DNA from: JBHIBC01 sp046758905
GTDB taxonomy: Bacteria; Acidobacteriota; Polarisedimenticolia; Gp22-AA2
DNA: 26,290 nucleotides
Direction: 5' to 3'
Assembly (NCBI GenBank): GCA_046758905.1
Contig: JBHIBC010000042.1
Coordinates: 1-26,290 of the forward strand
How positions within the stretch are numbered: the stretch's first letter is position 1; the number at the start of each line of letters is the position of its first letter. Shown here one piece after another: positions 13,907 through 21,630 of the stretch. The translations under genes and the position numbers were made by a program. Under the pieces are notes generated by a model, which was not told the origin of the DNA, did no database searches, and was given only the letters and a program-made list of their open reading frames with translations.

Positions 13907-15856
13907 TCAGGGGCCGATCGCCCGTTCGGACTGCATGGTGAGCATGCGCTCGCGGATCTCCGCGACGCTCATCGCCCCCAGGTCGCCCTCCGTCCGGCTG
14001 CGCACCGAAACCGTCCTCGCCTTGGCCTCCCGCTCGCCGACCACGAGCATGAAGGGTATCTTCTGCAGCTGCGCGTCGCGGATCTTGGCGCCGATCTTCT
14101 CGCCGCGCTCGTCACAGGCCACCCGGAGCCCCGCCCCGTGCAGGTCGCGCCGCACCTGCGCGGCGTAGTCGGCCGACCGCTCCGAGATCGGCAGGACGAT
14201 CGCCTGCACCGGCGCGAGCCACAGGGGGAACGCCCCGGCGTAGTGCTCCACCAATCCGCCCACGAAGCGCTCGAGCGAGCCGTAGATCGCGCGGTGCACC
14301 ATCACCACCGGGGTCGGGGTGGAGTCCGGCGCCACGTACTGGATCCGGAGGCGGCGGGGCAGGTTGAAGTCGAACTGCACGGTCGGCCCCTGCCACGCGC
14401 GCCCGATGGCGTCGAACATCTTGATGTCGATCTTGGGGCCGTAGAAAGCGGCCTCTCCGACGCGCCGCGCGAAGTCCAGGGAGCAGTTCCTCAGGGCGCG
14501 GGTGAGGGCCGATTCCGCCATCTCCCAGCCGGCGGCGTCGCCCGCATACCTGTCGGGGTGCGCCGCGTCCCAGACCGACAGATCGACCTCGTACCGCTCG
14601 TACCCGAACGTCCTCAGGAACTCCAGGCACAGGTCGAGCACCCCCTGGATCTCGTCCACCGCCTGGTCGCGCGTGCAGTAGATGTGCGCGTCGTCCTGGG
14701 TGAAGCCGCGGACCCGCATCATCCCGTGCAGCACGCCGGAGCGCTCGTAGCGGTAGACGGTGCCGAGCTCGGCGTAGCGGATCGGGAGCTCGCGATACGA
14801 CCTCAGCCTCGACTTGAAGATGAGCGAGTGCCCGGGACAGTTCATCGGCTTGATCACGTAGCCGGCATCCTCGACCTCGAAGGTGTACATGTTCTCCTGA
14901 TAGTAGTCGAGGTGGCCGGAGAGCCGCCACAGTTCGTCGCGCGCGATGTGCGGCGTGGCGACGAGCTGGTAGCCGGCCCGAAGGTGTCGCTCCCTCCAGA
15001 AGTCCTCCAGGATCTGCCGCACCACCGTCCCCTTCGGGTGCCAGAAGATCAGGCCGGGTCCGGCCGTCTCCTGGATGCTGAACAGGTCCAGCGCGGGACC
15101 CAGCCTGCGGTGATCGCGCTTCCTCGCCTCCTCCAGGAGCTGCAGGTGCCGCTGCAGCTGCTCCCGCTTCGGGAAGGCCGTGCCGTAGATCCTCTGGAGC
15201 TGCTGGTTCTTCTCGGAGCCCTTCCAGTAGGCGCCGGCCAGAGACAGCAGGCGGAAGGCCTCCAGGTAGCGGGTGGAGGGGAGGTGCGGGCCGGTGCAGA
15301 AGTCCATGAAGTCGTCCTGTCGGTAGCAGGACACGATCTCGCCGCCCTTCTCCTCCACCAGCTCGACCTTCAGGTCGTCCCCGAGGCCGCGGAAGTAGGC
15401 CAGGGCCTCCGACTTCGGCTGCTCGATCCGGCGGATCGGATAGTCGCGGGCGGCGATCTCCCGCATCTTCGACTCGATCCTCTCCAGGTCCTCGGGCGTG
15501 AACGGGGTCGGCCTCTCGAAGTCGTAGAAGAACCCCTCCTCCGTGGCCGGACCGATGCCGATCTTCACCTCGGGGAACAGGGACTTGACCGCATGGGCCA
15601 TGAGATGGGACGTCGTGTGCCGGTAGATCTCCAGAGCCTCCGGAGAGTCCGGAGTGATGAACGACACGCTCGCGTCCTCGTCCAGCGGCAGGTAGATGTC
15701 CCTCTGCGCTCCGTTCACCACGGCGGCGATCGCCCGGCGGGCCAGGCCCGGGTCGTAGGCACGGGCGATCTCCGACAGCGGCGTGCCGCGCTCGAAGGCG
15801 CGCACGCTGCCGTCCGGCAGGGCCACGTTCACGATCCTCTCGCTCATTCCTCTCAT
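13907..15856 (-). CDS. thrS: Threonine-tRNA ligase
   Basis: Charges tRNA-Thr, with a separate N-terminal editing domain. The 649-residue product has a TGS domain (about 5-66, VALPDGSVRAFERGTP), the editing domain with HTTSHLMAHAV (H80, H84), then the class II core: FCTGPHLPSTRYLE, MNCPGHSLIFK (zinc-ligand Cys), RYERSGVLHGMMRVRGF (motif 2), GEAAFYGPKID and YGSLERFVGGLVEHYAG (motif 3), followed by the anticodon-binding domain. ATG 15856 and ATG 15847 are both possible, and neither has a clear Shine-Dalgarno. An 8-bp hairpin directly abuts ATG 15856. It follows tRNA-Val by 67 nt in the same transcription unit, and infC follows. Confidence 0.96.
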   Translation of the reverse strand: MRGMSERIVNVALPDGSVRAFERGTPLSEIARAYDPGLARRAIAAVVNGAQRDIYLPLDEDASVSFITPDSPEALEIYRHTTSHLMAHAVKSLFPEVKIGIGPATEEGFFYDFERPTPFTPEDLERIESKMREIAARDYPIRRIEQPKSEALAYFRGLGDDLKVELVEEKGGEIVSCYRQDDFMDFCTGPHLPSTRYLEAFRLLSLAGAYWKGSEKNQQLQRIYGTAFPKREQLQRHLQLLEEARKRDHRRLGPALDLFSIQETAGPGLIFWHPKGTVVRQILEDFWRERHLRAGYQLVATPHIARDELWRLSGHLDYYQENMYTFEVEDAGYVIKPMNCPGHSLIFKSRLRSYRELPIRYAELGTVYRYERSGVLHGMMRVRGFTQDDAHIYCTRDQAVDEIQGVLDLCLEFLRTFGYERYEVDLSVWDAAHPDRYAGDAAGWEMAESALTRALRNCSLDFARRVGEAAFYGPKIDIKMFDAIGRAWQGPTVQFDFNLPRRLRIQYVAPDSTPTPVVMVHRAIYGSLERFVGGLVEHYAGAFPLWLAPVQAIVLPISERSADYAAQVRRDLHGAGLRVACDERGEKIGAKIRDAQLQKIPFMLVVGEREAKARTVSVRSRTEGDLGAMSVAEIRERMLTMQSERAIGP

Positions 15857-15876
15857 GAGGCGGGACGGCCCGCCTC
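15857..15876 (-). promoter_or_regulatory. Hairpin touching the thrS start codon
   Basis: On the mRNA strand GAGGCGGG and CCCGCCTC form a perfect 8-bp stem around the loop CCGU, ending at the base before ATG 15856. It would block ribosome loading unless opened. E. coli ThrRS represses its own mRNA through anticodon-like stem-loops in the leader, and this loop happens to contain CGU, a threonine anticodon. The pairing is seen; the regulatory role is inference. Confidence 0.4.
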
Positions 15877-15923
15877 GCTTCCGTGGGCCGAGGGGGCTGC
15901 ATCGGGAGGGGTCGGCGCGGAAT

Positions 15924-15998
15924 TGGTAGGCGCGAGCGGATTTGAACCGCTGACTTCTACCGTGTCAAGGTAGCGCTCTCCCCCTGAGCTACGCGCCT
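15924..15998 (-). tRNA. tRNA-Val (GAC)
   Basis: The cloverleaf is complete. The acceptor stem AGGCGCG/CGCGCCT pairs perfectly. The D-arm is GCTC...GAGC, the anticodon stem CTACC/GGTAG encloses loop TTGACAC with anticodon GAC (15966-15964), and the T-arm is AGCGG-TTCAAAT-CCGCT. The discriminator is A and CCA is encoded (15926-15924). It reads GUC and GUU valine codons. It is the first gene after the strong promoter at 16069-16098 and is probably co-transcribed with thrS, then released by RNase P and RNase E/Y-type cuts. Confidence 0.97.
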
Positions 15999-16068
15999 TC
16001 ACAAAATAGTGTTCCGAGCCGGGGGGGCCGCGCTCGGCGGCCCCTCGAGTGCCTTCGCGAAGCGCGTC

Positions 16069-16098
16069 AGTATATTCGTCGATCGGCGCTATTGTCAA
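16069..16098 (-). promoter_or_regulatory. Strong promoter of the tRNA-Val/thrS operon
   Basis: On the minus strand a perfect TTGACA (16098-16093) is followed after 18 nt by TATACT (16074-16069), one base from consensus. Transcription would start near 16062, about 64 nt before the tRNA. The leader includes a perfect GGGGCCGC/GCGGCCCC stem (within 16023-16044), with no T-run. It probably drives the tRNA and the translation genes, perhaps the whole array. Confidence 0.75.
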
Positions 16099-16118
16099 CT
16101 GAACAGAGGCACTTCCGG

Positions 16119-16157
16119 TTGCGGCACAACACCCGCCGGACGTATGATCCGGCGGGT
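16119..16157 (+). promoter_or_regulatory. DAHP synthase promoter with embedded 10-bp palindrome
   Basis: TTGCGG (16119-16124) and TATGAT (16143-16148) are 18 nt apart and fit a sigma70 promoter. ACCCGCCGGA (16131-16140) and TCCGGCGGGT (16148-16157) form a perfect 10-bp inverted repeat around a 7-nt spacer that holds most of the -10 box. Because it covers the promoter, it would act as a DNA operator rather than an RNA hairpin if transcription starts at about 16155. Confidence 0.5.
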
Positions 16158-16174
16158 CTCGAGGACGCGTCCCG

Positions 16175-17191
16175 ATGCTGATCGTCATGCACAAGGGGGC
16201 CGGCCGGCCCCAGATAGACGCGGTGCAGCGGAAGATCCGGGCGATGGGCCTGCGCCCCCACCCGATCCCGGGGGCCGAGCGCACCGCCATCGGGATCACG
16301 GGCAACCACGGGCCCCTCGACCCTGCGGAGTTCGAGATCCTGCCGGGCGTTCAGGAGGCGATCCGCGTCACCAGGCCGTACAAGCTGGTGAGCCGCGAGG
16401 TGAAGGCGGTCGACACCGTGGTCCAGGTCGGGAGCCGCTCGATCGGGGGCCGGCGCCTCGCGGTCATCGCCGGGCCGTGCGCGGTGGAGTCGGAGGGACA
16501 GGCGCTCACCGTGGCGCGCGCGGTGGCGGCCGCCGGGGCCGACCTCCTCAGGGGAGGGGCGTTCAAGCCCCGCACCTCTCCCTACTCCTTCCAGGGCCTG
16601 GGCGAGGAAGGGCTCAGGATCCTGGCCCGGGCACGGGAGGAGACCGGACTGCCGATCGTCACCGAGGCGGTCGACGAGGCGTCCATGGACCTAGTCGAGA
16701 AGTACGCCGACGCGGTGCAGATCGGGGCGCGCAACATGCAGAACTTCTCGCTGCTCAAGCGGGCTGGCAGATCGCCTCTGCCCGTCTTTCTCAAGCGCGG
16801 GATGTCCGCGACCCTCGACGAGTTCCTCATGGCGGCCGAGTATATCGTGGCGGAAGGGAACTACCGCGTGTTCCTCTGCGAGCGGGGCGTGAGGACGTTC
16901 ACCGACCACGCCCGGAACACCCTCGACCTGTCCATCGTTCCGGCGGTCAAGCGACTGAGCCACCTGCCGATCCTGGTCGATCCGAGCCACGGGACGGGGC
17001 GTCGGGAGAAGGTCGTGCCGATGGCGCGGGCCGCGATCGCCGCCGGCGCCGACGGCATCATGGTCGAGGTGCACCATCAGCCGGAGCGCGCCCTCTCCGA
17101 CGGCCCCCAGGCGATCCTGCCGGAGCAGCTCGGGGAGCTGATCCGGGTGATCGGCTGCCTCGCCCCCCTGGTGGGCCGGTCCCATGACTGA
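16175..17191 (+). CDS. aroF: 3-deoxy-7-phosphoheptulonate synthase (DAHP synthase, type I-beta)
   Basis: First enzyme of the shikimate pathway, joining PEP and erythrose 4-phosphate. The 338-residue product has an N-terminal ferredoxin-like regulatory domain (about 1-70, MLIVMHKGA) as in the Thermotoga enzyme, where it binds aromatic amino acids for feedback inhibition. The TIM-barrel domain follows, with VIAGPCAVESE (about 98-107), GGAFKPRTSPYSFQG at 127-141, QIGARNMQNF, LKRGM and LVDPSHGTGRRE for metal and substrate binding. ATG 16175 lies 9 nt after GAGGA. The gene diverges from tRNA-Val/thrS and has its own promoter. No other aromatic gene is next to it. The symbol is by function; the gene is not orthologous to E. 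coli aroF. Confidence 0.93.
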   Translation: MLIVMHKGAGRPQIDAVQRKIRAMGLRPHPIPGAERTAIGITGNHGPLDPAEFEILPGVQEAIRVTRPYKLVSREVKAVDTVVQVGSRSIGGRRLAVIAGPCAVESEGQALTVARAVAAAGADLLRGGAFKPRTSPYSFQGLGEEGLRILARAREETGLPIVTEAVDEASMDLVEKYADAVQIGARNMQNFSLLKRAGRSPLPVFLKRGMSATLDEFLMAAEYIVAEGNYRVFLCERGVRTFTDHARNTLDLSIVPAVKRLSHLPILVDPSHGTGRREKVVPMARAAIAAGADGIMVEVHHQPERALSDGPQAILPEQLGELIRVIGCLAPLVGRSHD

Positions 17192-17381
17192 GCCCGGGCT
17201 GTTGCGGAACTGAAAGGACCGTTACCGATATGTGTCCGGGCCGGCGCGACCAGCCGCACGTGGCCTCGGGATCTCGGGCCGCCCCCCCGATCAACTTCCG
17301 CACCTGCACGGTTTAGCGCCGCCGCGTCGTCGGCCGGCCGCTCGGGCGGAGCTGGTACGCCCCTTGCTGCCCGATGCGAGG

Positions 17382-17415
17382 GGCCGGCGGCCGTGCAGCC
17401 GCCCGGCCGGTTTTT
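17382..17415 (+). terminator. Intrinsic terminator or attenuator before the TM2-like gene
   Basis: GGCCGGCGGC (17382-17391) pairs with GCCGCCCGGCC (17398-17408) with one bulge, around loop CGTGCA, and is followed by TTTTT at 17411-17415. It could end the DAHP synthase transcript or attenuate the membrane gene that starts 38 nt later. The rest of 17192-17453 holds no recognisable gene or riboswitch that I can name and no convincing promoter. Confidence 0.6.
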
Positions 17416-17453
17416 GCCTTGTCCCGCCCGAGGCGGGCGGGGGAGGGGAGCAG

Positions 17454-18260
17454 ATGATCGATCAGGACGAGGTATTCGTCATCACGGAGGAGGATATCCT
17501 CAAACCCGGGCCCAGGGTGAAGGGCCGCGGCGGGAACGCCTCGACGCCGAGGAAAGGGCTGTTCGGGTTCGGGAGATCGAGGGGCGAGCCGGCGAGCCGC
17601 GCCCCCGGGGGCCAGAGTGCCGTCGGCCGGGTTACGCCGCCGCCGGTGAGGAGGTCGCGCGTGTCGAGCCCCGCGGCCGCCGGGACCCTGTCGCTCTTCG
17701 TGTGCGGGCTCGGGCAGTTCTACAACGGCCAGCGGCGGCTGGCCACCCTGTTCCTGCTGTGCGAGCTCCAGGTCATCGCGTTCCACTACATGCTGTACAT
17801 GATCTGGGACCGCATCCGCGAGTTCGCTCACCTGTTCTTCGTGAGCGAGTGGGAGATGTTGCTGTACGCATCGTCGCTCGACTTCTGCCTGATCTTCTTC
17901 CTGATCTACAACGTGGCGCAGGCGTACAGGGGCGCGGAGGCGCGGGCCGGCCGGTTCGACGGCATGCACAGGCCGGCCGTCTCCGGCCTGGCCTCGTTCC
18001 TGGTGCCGGGCTGGGGACAGATCCTGAACGGCCAGATGGGGAAGGCGATCCTCTTCCTGTTCGCCTTCCTCCTGCAGGTTTACTGCCTAGTGCTCTACCT
18101 GCACTCGCCGCTGTTCCGCGTCATCACCGTCCTGGACGAGCAGCAGCTGCTGTTGAGGAAGGCGCTCTGGGTGGGCATGGCGGTGCTCTTCGTCACCGCG
18201 CTCTCGTGGTTCGTGAGCGTGTACGACGCCGTGCTGGTGGCGCGCTACACGAGGCGCTGA
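17454..18260 (+). CDS. Membrane protein with two TM2-like (GxGQxxNG) motifs
   Basis: A 268-residue protein not assigned to a characterised family. Residues 1-75 are soluble, acidic at first (IDQDEVFVITEEDI) then Arg/Gly/Pro-rich. The rest carries about five hydrophobic segments. A motif occurs twice: CGLGQFYNGQRRLATLFLL (84-102) and PGWGQILNGQMGKAILFLF (185-203), each followed by a membrane segment, which looks like a duplicated TM2-type unit (G-x-G-Q-x-x-N-G before a helix). TM2 proteins are widespread but mostly of unknown function, and no enzyme motif is visible. ATG 17454 is preceded by GGGAGGGGAG. Upstream frames are open but lack protein-like content. An intrinsic-terminator-like hairpin lies just ahead, suggesting attenuated or separate expression. 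Confidence 0.75.
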   Translation: MIDQDEVFVITEEDILKPGPRVKGRGGNASTPRKGLFGFGRSRGEPASRAPGGQSAVGRVTPPPVRRSRVSSPAAAGTLSLFVCGLGQFYNGQRRLATLFLLCELQVIAFHYMLYMIWDRIREFAHLFFVSEWEMLLYASSLDFCLIFFLIYNVAQAYRGAEARAGRFDGMHRPAVSGLASFLVPGWGQILNGQMGKAILFLFAFLLQVYCLVLYLHSPLFRVITVLDEQQLLLRKALWVGMAVLFVTALSWFVSVYDAVLVARYTRR

Positions 18261-18343
18261 GCGTCGGTCCCTGCGGCCCCCGGCCCCGGCCGGGGCGGTG
18301 GGCCGAGCGGGCCGCTTCCGGTCGGCCCCGCTCCCGGCTCGGC

Positions 18344-18832
18344 TCAGGGCTCGCCGTGCGCGCCCTGCTCCAGACCGGGGAACCTCACGGTCTCGTGACC
18401 CGCATACGGGTTGAGGACGCCCTCGCCGATGCCGGCCGCATGCCCCCTTCGGCGGTCGGGGAACTTCAGGCCGAAGGGCTGCAGGACCAGGCTCGACTCG
18501 CGCCCCGGACCGAGCACCACGCCGCGCCCGATGCTGGACCCGAAGGTGGTCGAGCTGGCGGCCACGGTGATGTGACTCCCGTCCCGCGCCAGCGACAGGT
18601 CCTTGGCGAAGCAGACCTTGCAGGGCACGTAGCCGGCGGCGAGCGCCTCGGACATCGGCCGCTCGTGCCCGCGGCCGCGGACGTCATCGCTCCCGACGGC
18701 ATGGAACACCACGCCGGGCCGCGACACCACGACGGTGCGGCCCTCGTCGTCGCCCGCCGAGGACAGCGCCGGAGCGAGGGCGAGCGCCGCGCCGACCGCC
18801 AGAACACCTACCAGACGTCCTGACATATTCAT
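18344..18832 (-). CDS. Exported protein with Ada-like CxxC metal site
   Basis: A 162-residue secreted or periplasmic protein. A signal peptide is clear (residues 1-26: short basic N-terminus, hydrophobic LVGVLAVGAALALAPAL, cut near SSAG). The mature part has VVSRPGVVFHAVGS (H44) and ALAAGYVPCKVCFA (C71, C74). A His followed by A...GY.PCKxC resembles the zinc-binding core of the Ada N-domain and of related small modules. No nuclease or alkyltransferase residues are visible, so a bound metal in a structural role is the safest reading. The C-terminal half is Gly/Ser-rich with no recognised fold. GGAGGG lies 7 nt before ATG 18832. The gene is monocistronic, with its own promoter at 18867-18895, and is convergent with the TM2-like gene. 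Confidence 0.7.
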   Translation of the reverse strand: MNMSGRLVGVLAVGAALALAPALSSAGDDEGRTVVVSRPGVVFHAVGSDDVRGRGHERPMSEALAAGYVPCKVCFAKDLSLARDGSHITVAASSTTFGSSIGRGVVLGPGRESSLVLQPFGLKFPDRRRGHAAGIGEGVLNPYAGHETVRFPGLEQGAHGEP

Positions 18833-18866
18833 AAGGGGACCCTCCAGGTACTGAGGCGACTGATCC

Positions 18867-18895
18867 CGTATAGCACCGACTCCCCGGAAGGTCAA
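18867..18895 (-). promoter_or_regulatory. Promoter of the exported CxxC protein
   Basis: On the minus strand TTGACC (18895-18890) and TATACG (18872-18867) lie 17 nt apart, placing the start near 18860 and giving a leader of about 28 nt before ATG 18832. It sits just after the fhs stop (18920), so this gene is independent of the dnaB operon. Confidence 0.65.
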
Positions 18896-18919
18896 GAGGC
18901 AACACGGCCCGGGGTCGGC

Positions 18920-20608
18920 TCAGAACAGGCCCAGGATCTCCCCCTCTTCCGTGAGGTCTATGGCGGTTGCGGCGGGTTCCGCCGGGAGCCCCGGCATCGT
19001 CAGGATGCTGCCGACTAGCGGATAGAGGTAGCCGGCGCCGGCCGCAACGCGCGCGTCGCTGATCGGCAGGACGAACCCCTCCGGCCGGCCCTTGCGCCCG
19101 GGATCGTGCGACAGGGAGAGGGGAGTCTTCGCCATGCAGATCGGCAGTCCGGCATATCCCTCGCGCTCGAACAGCTCGAGGCGGGCGCGGGCGGCGTCGC
19201 TCCACCTGACCCCCGAGGCGCCGTACAGCCGTCGGGCGATCGTCTCGACCTTCTCCTCGATCCGCATCTCCAGCGGATAGAGGGGCTTGAAGGCGGGCGG
19301 CTTCGCGGTCGCCCGGACGACGGCCTCCGCCAGCGCCAGGCCGCCCTCGCCGCCCCGCGACCACACCTCCACCGGGACGGCCGCGCAGGCCCCGGCCTCC
19401 CGCGCGCCCGCGACCACCGCCCGGATCTCCTCGTCGGTGTCGCTCCGGAACCGGTTGATTGCGACCAGCGCCGGCAGGCCGAAGAGCCGGATGTTCTCGA
19501 CGTGCTTCGCCAGGTTGGCGCAGCCGCGCCGCACCGACTCGACGTCCGGCCGCTTCCAGGTGGGGGACCGGCGCGGGTCGACGGCTGCGCCGCCGTGCAG
19601 CTTCAGGGCGCGGATCGAGCAGACGATCACGGCCGCCGCCGGGACGACGCCGGAGACCCGGCACTTGATGTCGAACAGCTTCTCCGCGCCGCACTCCGAG
19701 CCGAACCCGCTCTCGGTCACCACGAAATCGGCCAGCTTGAGCGCCAGGCTGTCCGCCAGGATCGAGTTGTTTCCGTGGGCCACGTTGGCGAACGGCCCGC
19801 AGTGGATCAGGGCGGCCCCACCCTCGAGGTTCTGGACCAGGTTGGGCTTCAGGGCGTCGCGCAGGACGGCGGCCATGGCGCCCTGGGCCTTGAGCGAGGC
19901 GGCGACCACGCCGCGCCCGGCCCGGTCCAGGCCGACGAGGATGCGGCCGAGCCGCTCCTTGAGGTCCCGCACGCACGTGCTCAGCGACAGGATCGCCATC
20001 ACCTCGGAGGCGGCCGTGATATCGAACCCGGTGTCGCGCTCGACGCCCCCGGCTCCGCCGCCGAGCGCGATGCGCACGCGGCGCAGGGTCCGGTCGTTGA
20101 GGTCCACGGTTCGCCGCCACAGAATGGCGCTCGGATCGAGGCCGAGGCCGTTGCCCCGATGCAGGTGGTTGTCCAGCAGCGCCGCCAGCAGGTTGTGGGC
20201 CGCGGCCACCGCATGGAAGTCGCCCGTGAAGTGGAGATTGATCTCGTCCATCGGGACGACCTGGGCGTACCCGCCGCCCGTGGCCCCCCCCTTGACGCCG
20301 AACACCGGCCCCATGGAGGGCTGCCGGAGGGTGCTGATCGCCCGGTGGCCGAGCCGGCGGAGGGCCTGGGCCAGGCCGATGGTGACGACCGTCTTGCCCT
20401 CGCCGAGCGGCGTCGGGTTGATCCCCGTGACGCAGACGTACCGGCCGTCGGCGCGATCGCGCAGGCGCTCCAGCGCTCCGAGGCTGATCTTCGCCTTGTA
20501 CCGGCCGTAGGGCTCGATCTCGTCGGGGAGGAGGCCGAGCGACTCGGCCAGGCTCTGGATGGGCACCAGGCGGGCGTCACGGGCGATCTCCAGGTCGATC
20601 GGGATCAC
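18920..20608 (-). CDS. fhs: Formate-tetrahydrofolate ligase
   Basis: ATP-dependent formation of 10-formyl-THF from formate, feeding purine, fMet and one-carbon metabolism, or the methyl branch of acetogenesis. The 562-residue product has the phosphate loop TPLGEGKT at 66-73, then QPSMGPVFGVKGGATGGGYAQV and LHFTGDFHAVAAAHNLL, and later KLHGG and HVENIRLFGLPALVAINRF, all characteristic of FTHFS. The length is normal. The GTG start at 20608 shares 4 nt with the preceding TPR gene (GTGA), so translation is coupled. A monofunctional ligase here says nothing alone about acetogenesis; no other Wood-Ljungdahl gene is in the window. It is the last gene of the dnaB operon. Confidence 0.96.
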   Translation of the reverse strand: MIPIDLEIARDARLVPIQSLAESLGLLPDEIEPYGRYKAKISLGALERLRDRADGRYVCVTGINPTPLGEGKTVVTIGLAQALRRLGHRAISTLRQPSMGPVFGVKGGATGGGYAQVVPMDEINLHFTGDFHAVAAAHNLLAALLDNHLHRGNGLGLDPSAILWRRTVDLNDRTLRRVRIALGGGAGGVERDTGFDITAASEVMAILSLSTCVRDLKERLGRILVGLDRAGRGVVAASLKAQGAMAAVLRDALKPNLVQNLEGGAALIHCGPFANVAHGNNSILADSLALKLADFVVTESGFGSECGAEKLFDIKCRVSGVVPAAAVIVCSIRALKLHGGAAVDPRRSPTWKRPDVESVRRGCANLAKHVENIRLFGLPALVAINRFRSDTDEEIRAVVAGAREAGACAAVPVEVWSRGGEGGLALAEAVVRATAKPPAFKPLYPLEMRIEEKVETIARRLYGASGVRWSDAARARLELFEREGYAGLPICMAKTPLSLSHDPGRKGRPEGFVLPISDARVAAGAGYLYPLVGSILTMPGLPAEPAATAIDLTEEGEILGLF

Positions 20609-21630
20609 GGCTGACTCTCCTGCTCGGCCGCCTTCTCGGACAGGAGGCGGCGCAGGTCGGCGATGTCCGGGTCGTTCGTGTGCATGGCCTCGGCCGCCCT
20701 CAGCTCGGCCCGCGCCCCCTCAACGTCTCCGCGCTCGGCCAGAGCGCGCCCCAGCAGGACGTGGGCACGGGCGCTCTCGGCTCTCTCCAGGGACCGCCGC
20801 GCGGCCGCCGAGGCGGCGTCGGGGTCGTGCCTCTCGAGGGCGACGGCCGCCGACAGCAGGTGGAACTCCGCTCCGTACGGGTGTGGCTCCGCGCGGATCT
20901 CGGCGATGAGCGCCGCCGCCTCGTCCCAGCGCTCCTCCCGGACCAGAAGGCCGACGGCCTGATAGACGGCCTTGGGGTACCCGGGGAACTCCTGGACGGC
21001 GCGGCGCAGCAGGCGCAGGCGCTTCCTGCTGGCGGACTCGGCCATCGCCCGACAGTAGGTCTCGTGCGCCAAGAGCGGCAGGTCGGCGGCGTGTCTGTCG
21101 AAGAGGCCGCGGCGCCCCTCCGGGAGGGCCAGCCCGTCCTGCTGCGCGAGATCCGCGACCAGGCCGTACTGCAGCCTCAGCAGGTTCTTGAGCCGCCCCT
21201 CCTTGGAGAGCCAGGGCCGGGACGACTCGCGCGTCAGGTCGATGGCGCGCGCCTCCAGGGTCAGGGCACCGTCGGTGACCAGGAATCGCCCCAGCACCAT
21301 CCTGTCGGGGCCGGCCTCCCCCGCCCGGGCGCGCATTCGCCGCCCCAGCTGCAGCGAGCTGGCCAGCGTCAGCGGGGCGCTCGGCGGCAGCCCGCTCCCC
21401 TCGAACAGGACCGCCCGCTCCTCCTCGTCCACCACGCGCGCGCCGAGGTCGCGCAACGCTTCACCGAAGGACAGGGCGATGCAGGTGGAGATCCAGCCCA
21501 GCGAGGGCTCCTCGGCCACGTTCTCGAACGGCAGGATGAGGTAGGTCCGGGGCGGGGGGCCCGAGGCGAGGCAGGGGGAGGCGCAGGCGAGCCCTACCAG
21601 CGCCGCGAGCAGCCCCGCGCGCGGGCTCAC
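20605..21630 (-). CDS. Exported TPR protein with TolB-like N-terminal domain
   Basis: A 341-residue protein with a probable signal peptide (about 1-22, ending CASPCLASG; the Cys could hint at a lipoprotein, but no clean lipobox is seen). The segment YLILPFENVAEEPSLGWISTCIALSFGEALRDLG resembles the N-terminal domain found in TolB-like and adenylate-cyclase-associated proteins (parts quoted only). From about 175 to 330 are helical repeats with TPR features: YPKAVYQAVGLLVREERWDEAAALI, HLLSAAVALERHDPDAA and AHVLLGRALAERGDVEGARAEL. No enzymatic motif is visible. GTG 21630 overlaps the upstream PIN/TRAM gene as GTGA, and fhs overlaps its end the same way. Role unknown; a scaffold or periplasmic assembly factor is a guess. 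Confidence 0.75.
   Translation of the reverse strand: MSPRAGLLAALVGLACASPCLASGPPPRTYLILPFENVAEEPSLGWISTCIALSFGEALRDLGARVVDEEERAVLFEGSGLPPSAPLTLASSLQLGRRMRARAGEAGPDRMVLGRFLVTDGALTLEARAIDLTRESSRPWLSKEGRLKNLLRLQYGLVADLAQQDGLALPEGRRGLFDRHAADLPLLAHETYCRAMAESASRKRLRLLRRAVQEFPGYPKAVYQAVGLLVREERWDEAAALIAEIRAEPHPYGAEFHLLSAAVALERHDPDAASAAARRSLERAESARAHVLLGRALAERGDVEGARAELRAAEAMHTNDPDIADLRRLLSEKAAEQESQP

Noticed and set aside
14138..15973. A 600-codon open frame on the plus strand across thrS
   Set aside because: It is antisense to a fully conserved ThrRS, with composition typical of GC-rich shadow frames.
17232..17453. N-terminal extension of the TM2-like protein
   Set aside because: The extended part is Pro/Arg-rich without pattern and crosses the terminator-like hairpin. 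ATG 17454 has a strong ribosome site.
18284..18295. A palindrome CCCCGGCCGGGG between the TM2-like gene and the convergent CxxC gene
   Set aside because: It has no loop and no T-run, so I do not call it a terminator. Such GC palindromes are common in this DNA.
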